From contig PLBX01000524.1 in the NCBI GenBank assembly GCA_003135495.1, positions 17,298 through 24,919 of the forward strand: a stretch of DNA of 7,622 nucleotides. The letters are read 5' to 3'. This stretch comes from Acidobacteriaceae bacterium. Lineage in GTDB: Bacteria; Acidobacteriota; Terriglobia; Terriglobales; Acidobacteriaceae. Positions 1 through 5,513 of this stretch are shown here, one piece after another. Below the pieces are notes generated by a model that saw nothing but the letters and a program-made list of their open reading frames with translations, did no database searches and was not told where the DNA came from. How positions within the stretch are numbered: the first letter of the stretch is position 1; the number at the start of each line of letters is the position of its first letter. Position numbers and translations under genes: made by a program.

Positions 1-2171
1 GCTCCAAGCGATGCAGTGGGCGTGATGGTCGCAATCGTGCCTGACGCATCTACGCTGATCGTTGCCGGTACTTCCGTATTAGTGCTGCTATCCCAGAAGT
101 AAATAGTGGCCGGCGCAGTATTTCCTAGTTGCGACAGTGTGCTGCGATTCATCGGCACACTGAACTGGATCTGGATCTTCGTATTGAGCGGCACCCCACT
201 CAGCCCGTTCGCCGGACTGATGGAAAGAATAGTCGGTGGCGTCGAAGTACAGGTCTCAACGTCCATCCCATTATTCACAGTCAGCGTTTGCGATCCAGTC
301 TGGATCTGCACGGTGCGGAAACCAGCCGTCGCCCCGGAAGTCACCAGACTCGCCGTGATCGAGGTTGGGCCATTGACGGTCACTGGACCAAACGTCCCTG
401 CCGCCGCTCCTCCGACCGCGATTCCAGGGCCGAAGTTGGCCTTCGTGGTTGAGCCCCAGGTAGTGAATGCTCCCGTAACGCCCACGCTTTCGGTTTGCGT
501 CGGCTGAATCGTATTTGGATTAATCAACGTTACCGCCGGTACTCCCGCAATAACGGTGAATGTCGGCTTCGCCACTTGCGCGCCCGTCGTGATGGTTACG
601 GTGCGCGAGCCTACGGTTGCCGCGTTATCAATGGTGATCGGCACCGACATGCTGGTCGGCCCGTTCACCGTCAGCGTTCCTGTCGTGATGTTGGCGCCAA
701 AGTTGACCGTTGTTGTCGGCCCGAAATTGGTGTTCGTTCCCGCAATAACAATCGTCTCGCTCGACCCCTGGTGCGCAGACGTTGGATTCAGCGTCGCGGC
801 GGCAGTGTTTGTTCCTGTTCCTCCAAGCGCAATTATTAACGGATTGGGGCTGCCGGAATTGTTGACTGTGATCGCGCCAACGATAGCCTGGGCAACGGTC
901 GGCGAAAAAGTACCTTCAATCGTGCAGTTCTTTCCAGCCAACAACGAGAAACCGTTCACGCATGTAGTGCCACTCAGCTGAATTCCGAAATCGCCGCTTA
1001 TCGTAATAGTGCTCAGCGTTACTGCGCTGGCGCTGTTATTTGTAATCTTCACCGCCTTCGGAGCGGTTGTCGTGCCTACTGGCACCGAGCCAAAAGCCAG
1101 GCTCGCGGGAGCAACTGTCAGAACCGCTTCCGACGTGCCCGTCAGATTTACCAGTTGCGGGCTTTGATTATTAGGCGAGTTGACCGGAATCGCAACCGCT
1201 CCTGTAATGGAGCCGACGAAGGTAGGCGCGAATGTAACCTGGAACGTACACGTGCCAGCCGTAGCCAGCGTGCTGCCGCAAGTGGTGCTGGGAACCGCGT
1301 AATCGGCGCTCGCCGTAATCGTTCCCAATGTGGCCGCAGCGCCACTGGTGTTAGTCACAGTAACAGTCTGCGCCGCGCTCGTTGTTCCCGATAAAGTCTT
1401 AAAGATAAGACTGCTCTTGCTCAGCGAGATGGGCGGGGTGCCGGCCGTCGCCGCCGAGGTAAGTTTCACCACCAGCGGCAACGCATTGGCCGCATTGTCG
1501 GTAATAATGATGGCGCCATCGTCGGTAGCCGATGTTGGCGTAACCTGCACGCTAACCGTGCAAAACTTTCCCTTACTAGCGAGCGGCGTGGTCAGGCATG
1601 TTCCGGTGTTGATCGTGTAGTCGGCGATGCTGGTTGTGATGCTGTTGATGGTGACTGAGCCGGTCGTATTGTTGGTGATCTTGAATGTCTTGGCTGCGCT
1701 GATTGTCCCGATCGTCCCGCCAGTAAACGCCAGGCTCGCGGGCGCGGTAGTAACGGGTGCTCCGCCGGACCCGCTGATGCCAACAAACGCCAGCAGATTA
1801 TTGCTGTTGTCGAAAATGCTGGCCGCGCCCTTGATCGATCCGAGGACGGTCGGCGAAAAAGTAATTGTCACCACGCATGAACCGCTGGCTGAGATAGTGC
1901 CGCCGCAGGTGTCCGTCTCCGCGTAATCGCCGCTCATCGTAATCACGATCGGCTGCGCCGATACTCCAGTGTTAGTGATCGTCACAGTCTTCCCTGCGCT
2001 CGTCGTATCGATCAATGTGCTCGCGAACGTCAAGCTGCTCGTCGAAAGAGTGAGCTGTCCCCATGAGCTCACGCTGGCCATCATGAACAAAGCCGAAAAC
2101 AATAAAACTTTGCGAAGCTTTTTGGCGAGCGAGATTACACAGGAATTTGCAGCGAAGGCGGTAGCGCGCAT
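1..2171 (-). CDS. Secreted multi-domain Ig-like protein (four ASH, two IPT-like, Big_5), C-terminus cut by the window edge
   Basis: The minus-strand frame from ATG 2171 stays open for 723 codons to the left edge, so the end is missing. Residues 1-38 look like a signal peptide: basic KKLRK at 17-21, a hydrophobic core LLFSALFMMA, then a likely cleavage near SSWGQ. Four tandem ASH/'choice-of-anchor D' repeats follow at about 39-136, 137-244, 245-348 and 349-455, each with a strand such as ASLAFGSVPVGT, then VKITNNS, then a late FSPT. Two IPT/TIG-like domains occupy about 456-543 and 544-643 (NPTS start, NFG, RTVTITTG end). A Big_5 (SbsA-like) domain begins near 644 (PPTILSISPANG, QFSVPM). The start is supported by GGAG at 2179-2182, seven bases upstream, and an in-frame TAA slightly further up. 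Such proteins are exported surface or extracellular proteins, often adhesive or structural; the actual ligand is unknown. A sorting or anchor domain could lie in the missing part. Confidence 0.9.
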   Translation of the reverse strand, partial: MRATAFAANSCVISLAKKLRKVLLFSALFMMASVSSWGQLTLSTSSLTFASTLIDTTSAGKTVTITNTGVSAQPIVITMSGDYAETDTCGGTISASGSCVVTITFSPTVLGSIKGAASIFDNSNNLLAFVGISGSGGAPVTTAPASLAFTGGTIGTISAAKTFKITNNTTGSVTINSITTSIADYTINTGTCLTTPLASKGKFCTVSVQVTPTSATDDGAIIITDNAANALPLVVKLTSAATAGTPPISLSKSSLIFKTLSGTTSAAQTVTVTNTSGAAATLGTITASADYAVPSTTCGSTLATAGTCTFQVTFAPTFVGSITGAVAIPVNSPNNQSPQLVNLTGTSEAVLTVAPASLAFGSVPVGTTTAPKAVKITNNSASAVTLSTITISGDFGIQLSGTTCVNGFSLLAGKNCTIEGTFSPTVAQAIVGAITVNNSGSPNPLIIALGGTGTNTAAATLNPTSAHQGSSETIVIAGTNTNFGPTTTVNFGANITTGTLTVNGPTSMSVPITIDNAATVGSRTVTITTGAQVAKPTFTVIAGVPAVTLINPNTIQPTQTESVGVTGAFTTWGSTTKANFGPGIAVGGAAAGTFGPVTVNGPTSITASLVTSGATAGFRTVQIQTGSQTLTVNNGMDVETCTSTPPTILSISPANGLSGVPLNTKIQIQFSVPMNRSTLSQLGNTAPATIYFWDSSTNTEVPATISVDASGTIATITPTASLG
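807..2057 (-). repeat. Four tandem ASH-domain coding repeats of about 295-325 bp
   Basis: Within the Ig-like gene four homologous units occupy 1764-2057, 1440-1763, 1128-1439 and 807-1127. They are 98 to 108 codons long and diverged at DNA level, so this is an old protein-level duplication. Each unit carries one pair of cysteines: residues 89/99, 192/204, 298/308 and 404/416. The second cysteine is followed by a beta strand ending in FSP, TP or AP. Boundaries are by eye and may shift by several residues. Confidence 0.75.
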
Positions 2172-2251
2172 AGGGTCTCTCCAGAGACGAGCGATCAATT
2201 TTTATTTAGGCTTGTTTTTCGCGGAGCTCGGGGGGTAGATAAGCTCGCGTA

Positions 2252-2267
2252 CGATCTTTTCAGATCG
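2252..2267. other. Short perfect inverted repeat in the leader of the Ig-like gene
   Basis: CGATCT at 2252-2257 and AGATCG at 2262-2267 are perfect inverted copies around a 4-base TTTC loop. It lies about 80 bp upstream of the ATG at 2171, probably in the transcribed leader. It could be an operator half-site pair or a small RNA hairpin. It has no adjacent T-run in the minus direction, so a terminator is unlikely. A 6-bp palindrome can arise by chance. Confidence 0.35.
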
Positions 2268-2273
2268 CGGAAC

Positions 2274-2302
2274 AGTGTATAAAGCAAATTTCAAGAATGC
2301 AA
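2274..2302 (-). promoter_or_regulatory. Possible weak promoter of the Ig-like gene
   Basis: On the minus strand TTGCAT (2302-2297) is followed after 17 bases by TACACT (2279-2274), overlapping the AT-rich TTTATACA. The -10 matches the sigma-70 consensus at 4 of 6 positions and the -35 at 3 of 6, so the call is weak. The location is sensible: downstream of the terminator-like hairpin at 2331-2361 and about 100 bp before the ATG. Confidence 0.25.
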
Positions 2303-2330
2303 TGGCCCGTCAAGCTTTTTTTTGTTGTGC

Positions 2331-2361
2331 AAAAAAATGCGATGTTTAGGAAGCTCGCATT
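2331..2361 (-). terminator. Rho-independent terminator of the SH3b-TPR gene
   Basis: Read on the minus strand, AATGCGA (2361-2355 complement) pairs with TCGCATT (2342-2336 complement) across a 12-base loop, and the second arm runs into a T-run (complement of the A-run 2331-2337). It begins seven bases after the TAG stop at 2368-2370. The stem is short and only partly GC, so readthrough is possible, but position and T-run fit an intrinsic terminator separating the two minus-strand genes. Confidence 0.6.
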
Positions 2362-2367
2362 CCACCA

Positions 2368-3342
2368 CTATTGCAGCGCGTTCCCATACGTTGGAACGCC
2401 TTGCTGCACCAGAAACAGCAGAGTCTGGCCGCGAGACGACCAGTCACTCTGCGGATATTGAGAAATCAGGCGTTGCGCCAGTGATATTGCCTGATTTTTG
2501 GACTGCTCCGACTTTTTCATTTGCTCTTCGCTCTTGTAAATCTCAATCAGCGCCGCTCTTCGCCACGCCGCCCTATACAGCGCCTCTGCTGCTGCTGGTG
2601 ATTCGGAATGTTCCTTAACGTACTTTTCATAGATATCGGCTTCTTTGTCGGGACACTTCGAAGATCCTTGCCAATCTCCGCATAGCTTGTTCTCTATAAG
2701 GTGAAACGCCGCTAGTTGCGCCCACTTAGTATCTGGAAATTTCTTCATCACCAACTTCATGCCTTCCTCGTCCATCCCTTGCCGCAGGTATGCCTCTTTT
2801 TCGCGAGCCGAAGGGCGCGATTGCACGTCCGCCCTGTCGATCTGCCATTTAATGTCCGCCGCCCGGTAAAGCCCTTCCGCGGCAACTGCAGAATTCGGAA
2901 AAATGTCATACACCCGGCGGTATAGTCGCAGCGCGTCTTGCGCCGCGCCGCGCCGCCCACGCCTCCGGCCAGCCTCGTCTTCCGAATCAGCCGCAGCTCC
3001 AAACAAAATCCGGTCACCATTTGGAGTGCTGCTCCAGACAACACCGCTTTCCAGAACCCACCCCGAGATGGTCTTGCCCTCATCCTCGTCCTCCAACACA
3101 AACGCGGGATCCGGACTGTGCGCCAAGCCCATCATGGCCTCGACGTGCAACCAGTTGCGGCTCTTCTCCAGCAAAATTAATTCCCGTCCCCGCTCGACCT
3201 CCCCAAGCTTGTTGGAGTTCGTATCGGGAGACAAATAAATGATGGCCTCGCGCACCAGCGTCCCGCGCTCCGCAGCCCATAGCAAGGTCGTTCCCATCTC
3301 CGCCAAAATTGCAAAAAATAAAATCTTAGTTATGAATTTCAC
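2368..3342 (-). CDS. Exported SH3b-domain plus TPR-repeat protein
   Basis: This gene encodes 324 residues from a GTG start at 3342. The GTG is chosen because it gives a complete signal peptide (MKFITKILFF core, cleavage near LLWAA/ERG, residue 24-25) and has GGAG at 3353-3356, though the 10-base spacing is long. Residues 27-100 resemble a bacterial SH3 domain: LVREAIIYLSPDTNSNKLGEV, GRELILLE, NWLHVE and a closing GWVLES. An acidic-then-arginine-rich linker (116-132) leads to helical TPR-like repeats at about 134-165, 190-220, 234-266 and 283-311; motifs such as AAAEALYRAAW and a proline after each helix (FPNS, FPDT, YPQS) resemble BamD/YbgF-type TPRs. Two cysteines (221 and 230) sit between repeats. 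No lipobox is seen. It probably acts in the periplasm, with SH3b contacting peptidoglycan or protein and TPRs acting as a scaffold. Its exact role is unknown and it is not a clear BamD orthologue. Confidence 0.85.
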   Translation of the reverse strand: MKFITKILFFAILAEMGTTLLWAAERGTLVREAIIYLSPDTNSNKLGEVERGRELILLEKSRNWLHVEAMMGLAHSPDPAFVLEDEDEGKTISGWVLESGVVWSSTPNGDRILFGAAADSEDEAGRRRGRRGAAQDALRLYRRVYDIFPNSAVAAEGLYRAADIKWQIDRADVQSRPSAREKEAYLRQGMDEEGMKLVMKKFPDTKWAQLAAFHLIENKLCGDWQGSSKCPDKEADIYEKYVKEHSESPAAAEALYRAAWRRAALIEIYKSEEQMKKSEQSKNQAISLAQRLISQYPQSDWSSRGQTLLFLVQQGVPTYGNALQ

Positions 3343-3391
3343 GGGTAGTCATCTCCGGTTCGAGGTTAGCATGCACAGCGGGCATGTTTAG

Positions 3392-3413
3392 GCCGTGCAT
3401 ATGCCGTGCATAT
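3392..3413. repeat. Perfect 11-bp tandem direct repeat
   Basis: GCCGTGCATAT occurs at 3392-3402 and again immediately at 3403-3413. An 11-bp period is about one helical turn, so both copies would face the same side of the DNA. The related ATGCACAGC and GGCATG lie just to the left (3371-3386). It sits 50-70 bp upstream of the SH3b-TPR start codon, where a regulator site is plausible, but no regulator is identified. Confidence 0.7.
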
Positions 3414-3470
3414 TAAGATGCGCGGAAACAATCCTTCATGAACGACCGCGGACCCTTTCTTCCTGGATGG

Positions 3471-3540
3471 CTGTGTAGGCGTCACTTCGGTGACCCCTGT
3501 GATCCTCGGTGCACCTCCGTGCCCCCTGTGGCAAGAATTT
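3471..3540. repeat. Degenerate intergenic repeat with GTG about every 10 bp and a UUCG hairpin
   Basis: GTG triplets fall at 3490, 3499, 3509, 3519 and 3528, spaced 9-10 bases within pyrimidine-rich units of the type CCTCGGTG and CCTCCGTG. At the left, GTCAC (3481-3485) and GTGAC (3490-3494) form a stem closed over a TTCG tetraloop. Similar 'CTCTGTG' strings occur in intergenic DNA of many bacteria, as I recall, and on the reverse strand translate as CHRGHGG-like peptides that get miscalled as protein. I treat it as a repeat, not coding. Family name unknown. Confidence 0.5.
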
Positions 3541-3658
3541 AATTTTCCGACCTCTGACCCCAAATCAAGCACTGCCCAATCAAATTAAGTTGGCAACGAC
3601 CCAATCCATACTGTTACCGTTGTGTTTCGAAAACGCGAAATTACGCCCGGAGATCTTT

Positions 3659-4600
3659 ATGCCCGGAGAACAAAAATTATCGCCCTCGAACTTCGCGCCG
3701 GGCAAAGGCCCCGCACAGCCTACGATTCGAGACCTCAAAACCATCGACGATCTCACCCAGCTCAAGGCCGTTGAAAAAGAAGTCTGGGGCATGGCCGACA
3801 ACGACACCCTGCCGCTGACTCTCGCCATCGCCTGCATGGCCGCAGGCAATATATTTATTGGCGCTTTCGACAAAGAAAATCACAAAGATAAAAACAAGGC
3901 CGGTAAAGAAAAGTTAGTAGGTTTCGCTTTCGGATTTCTCGGCCGCGAACACGGCCAGACCACAATCCACTCTCACATGCTCGCTGTCCTCGATGCCTAT
4001 CGCCATCTCGATGTGGGCAAGTCGCTGAAACTGGCGCAACGCGAGCGGGCTATGGCCATGGGCGTCCACGAAATGACCTGGACCTACGACCCGCTGCAGA
4101 GCCGCAACGCCCACTTCAACTTCGCAAAACTCGGCGTCGTCTCCGACACATATAAGGTAGATTTTTACGGCCCAGAAACTTCCAGCGTCTTGCATCAGAA
4201 CGGAACCGACCGTCTCTGGGTCCGGTGGCTCCTGAACTCGCGACGGGTTCTCGACCGCCTGACAGGAAAGAATCAGCGCGCAGAGAATCTCGACGCTCTA
4301 AAACTTCTCGCTCCCCTTGTGCGTTTCGATCCCAACGGGAAGCCTGCTCGCGCCGACCTTGCAGCGTCCCTGGCGCGACAGCGTGTGAGCATCGAAATCC
4401 CCGGTGACATTCTCGAAATTGAGCGCGCCGATATGCCCCTTGCGCGGGAGTGGCGAGAAGCGACCAGATGGGCCTTCCGCGAATCCCTCAAAGCAGGATT
4501 CGTAGTAGCCGATTTCTGTCGCTCAATCCGCGGAAACCAAGGACCCGGAGCGTATCTGCTGCAGAACACAACGGTCGCTGAACTCATTCCGGAAGTGTAG
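3659..4600 (+). CDS. COG3375-like GNAT-superfamily acetyltransferase
   Basis: This encodes 313 residues from ATG 3659, with GGAG at 3649-3652 six bases upstream. An in-frame GTG at 3509 would add 50 residues encoded by the intergenic repeat and is rejected. The N-terminal part has IRDLKTIDDLTQLKAVEKEVWG (23-44), typical of this group. The acetyl-CoA-binding core is about 84-135: LVGFAFGFLG, then HSHMLAVLDAYRHLDVGKSLKLAQRERA. The pyrophosphate loop reads R115-H-L-D-V-G120, with Asp where GNATs usually have the first Gly. The family signature TWTYDPLQSRNAHFNFAKLGV (140-160) and NGTDRLWVRW (181-190) are the best evidence. About 120 residues follow with IEIPGDI (246-251), consistent with the longer COG3375 proteins. 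It is soluble and cytoplasmic. The acceptor substrate is unknown; family members are only 'predicted acetyltransferase'. The next gene starts 72 bp on. Confidence 0.88.
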   Translation: MPGEQKLSPSNFAPGKGPAQPTIRDLKTIDDLTQLKAVEKEVWGMADNDTLPLTLAIACMAAGNIFIGAFDKENHKDKNKAGKEKLVGFAFGFLGREHGQTTIHSHMLAVLDAYRHLDVGKSLKLAQRERAMAMGVHEMTWTYDPLQSRNAHFNFAKLGVVSDTYKVDFYGPETSSVLHQNGTDRLWVRWLLNSRRVLDRLTGKNQRAENLDALKLLAPLVRFDPNGKPARADLAASLARQRVSIEIPGDILEIERADMPLAREWREATRWAFRESLKAGFVVADFCRSIRGNQGPGAYLLQNTTVAELIPEV

Positions 4601-4661
4601 CCCGGAGGCAAGAGCGGCATATACTTAGTCGGCACGATGGCCGTACAAACAATATAGAGGC

Positions 4662-4666
4662 AGGAG
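4662..4666 (+). promoter_or_regulatory. Ribosome-binding site fixing the start of the YCII gene
   Basis: AGGAG lies six bases before ATG 4673. This strong site selects an ATG that leads straight into a signal peptide. A possible -10 box TATACT (4620-4625) lies upstream in the same 72-bp gap but has no recognisable -35, so co-transcription from the GNAT gene is equally possible. Confidence 0.7.
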
Positions 4667-4672
4667 TAAATC

Positions 4673-5401
4673 ATGAGAAGGATTTCTCGCAGCGGAATCC
4701 TGCTGCTGAGTATGATCGCGTTTGCAGCCTCGGTTGTGGCGCAAATCCAGCCTCAGCCGAATGCCAAGCAGTACTTCTTCGTTCTGCTACTTCGTCCGGC
4801 CAACGCTCCGCAACTAAGCAAGGAAGCCAGCGAAAAACTTCAGGAAGAACACATGGCCAACATGCGTAAGATGGCCGCTGAACACAAACTCGTAATCGCG
4901 GGGCCGTTTATGGATAACACGACGCTCCGCGGAATTTTTGTGTTACAAGCAGACTCTGCGGCTCAAGCACAAGAGTGGGCCGACGGCGATCCCGCCGTCA
5001 AAGCAGGTCGACTCTCCGCCGAGTTGCATGGTCCTTGGCTCATCGACCCCAGCGCTATTCACCCTGCAACTGAGCCTCCGGCGATGGAGCAGTACACTCT
5101 GGTCCTGATGAAACGCGGCGGCAATTGGAATCCTAACTCGCCGGAATTTATAGCTGTGATGAAGCAGCATCCTGCATTCGCAAAACAGATGATAGAGCAG
5201 GGAAACCTCGCCATCGCCGGACCGTTTCCCTTCAGCGAACCGGGCGACTTGCGAGGAGTGGGTATTTTCCGAGTCGGGACAGAGCAAACCGCAAAATTGA
5301 CGCAAGACGATCCATCCGTCAAAGCAGGCCTGCTTAAGACTGAGATCCATCCCTGGGCCTCGGGTAAAGGTGTACTGGCATCGGGACAACCGATGCAGTA
5401 A
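4673..5401 (+). CDS. Exported protein with two tandem YCII-related domains
   Basis: This encodes 242 residues. Residues 1-23 are a signal peptide: RRISR, then the hydrophobic GILLLSMIAFAASVVA, cleavage before QIQPQP. Two YCII-like domains (ferredoxin-like alpha/beta fold, PF03795-type) follow at about 32-124 and 139-228. The fold's His-Asp pair can be traced in both: His60 and Asp106 (DPAVKAG) in the first, His166 and Asp213 (DPSVKAG) in the second. Each His is 17 residues before the Gly of IAGPF. YCII proteins are usually single-domain, about 95 residues, and cytoplasmic, so export and duplication are unusual. The His-Asp site in family members is proposed to be catalytic, but substrates are largely unknown. 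The protein probably acts in the periplasm; since both domains could pair internally, it may mimic the usual YCII dimer (inference). The acs gene starts 112 bp downstream. Confidence 0.88.
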   Translation: MRRISRSGILLLSMIAFAASVVAQIQPQPNAKQYFFVLLLRPANAPQLSKEASEKLQEEHMANMRKMAAEHKLVIAGPFMDNTTLRGIFVLQADSAAQAQEWADGDPAVKAGRLSAELHGPWLIDPSAIHPATEPPAMEQYTLVLMKRGGNWNPNSPEFIAVMKQHPAFAKQMIEQGNLAIAGPFPFSEPGDLRGVGIFRVGTEQTAKLTQDDPSVKAGLLKTEIHPWASGKGVLASGQPMQ

Positions 5402-5444
5402 TTAACCGGCATAAATAACTAACAAGAATCGCCACCCCACGCGA

Positions 5445-5476
5445 TAGAATGTCCGGTTCCAGCCAACGCCGGAACC
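5445..5476 (+). promoter_or_regulatory. Possible -10 box and leader hairpin before acs
   Basis: TAGAAT at 5445-5450 matches the sigma-70 -10 consensus at 5 of 6 positions, but no good -35 is found 16-18 bases upstream. Just after it, GGTTCC (5455-5460) and GGAACC (5471-5476) form a 6-bp perfect stem with a 10-base loop, 37 bases before the ATG. If transcription starts near 5457 the hairpin would be at the very 5' end of the acs mRNA. Both calls are weak; acs might instead be read from upstream. Confidence 0.35.
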
Positions 5477-5513
5477 AGCGTTCAACTACCGAGACTGACC
5501 ACGAGGTCAACCC

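Larger units (their letters stand above)
3343..3658. other. Divergent intergenic region (316 bp) with repeat elements, no convincing gene
   Basis: It separates the minus-strand SH3b-TPR gene from the plus-strand GNAT gene and must hold promoters for both. I see no strong sigma-70 promoter pair. AT-rich stretches near 3410-3416 (minus direction) and 3538-3550 (plus direction) are possible promoter or leader sequence. It contains an 11-bp tandem repeat and a GTG-phased degenerate repeat, listed separately. Short open frames across it on both strands lack ribosome-binding sites and follow the repeat, so I do not call them genes. Confidence 0.6.

Noticed and set aside
106..2238. A chain of plus-strand open frames (about 65-140 residues) rich in Val and Pro
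   Set aside because: They lie antisense to the continuous Ig-like frame, lack ribosome-binding sites and consistent domains, and are explained by its codon bias.
2172..2367. Cyclic-di-GMP or other riboswitch in the leader of the Ig-like gene
   Set aside because: I could not trace a conserved aptamer core; only a 6-bp hairpin is seen.
2322..3242. Plus-strand open frames of 69-111 residues over the SH3b-TPR gene
   Set aside because: They are antisense to a gene with a signal peptide and recognisable domains; compositions are low-complexity and no start is supported.
3366..3572. Minus-strand 68-residue frame (CHRGHGG type)
   Set aside because: It is a translation of the intergenic GTG-phased repeat; such peptides are known artefacts.
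3509..3658. GTG start giving a 50-residue N-terminal extension of the GNAT protein
   Set aside because: The GTG is part of the repeat, there is no ribosome-binding site, and ATG 3659 has GGAG at ideal spacing.
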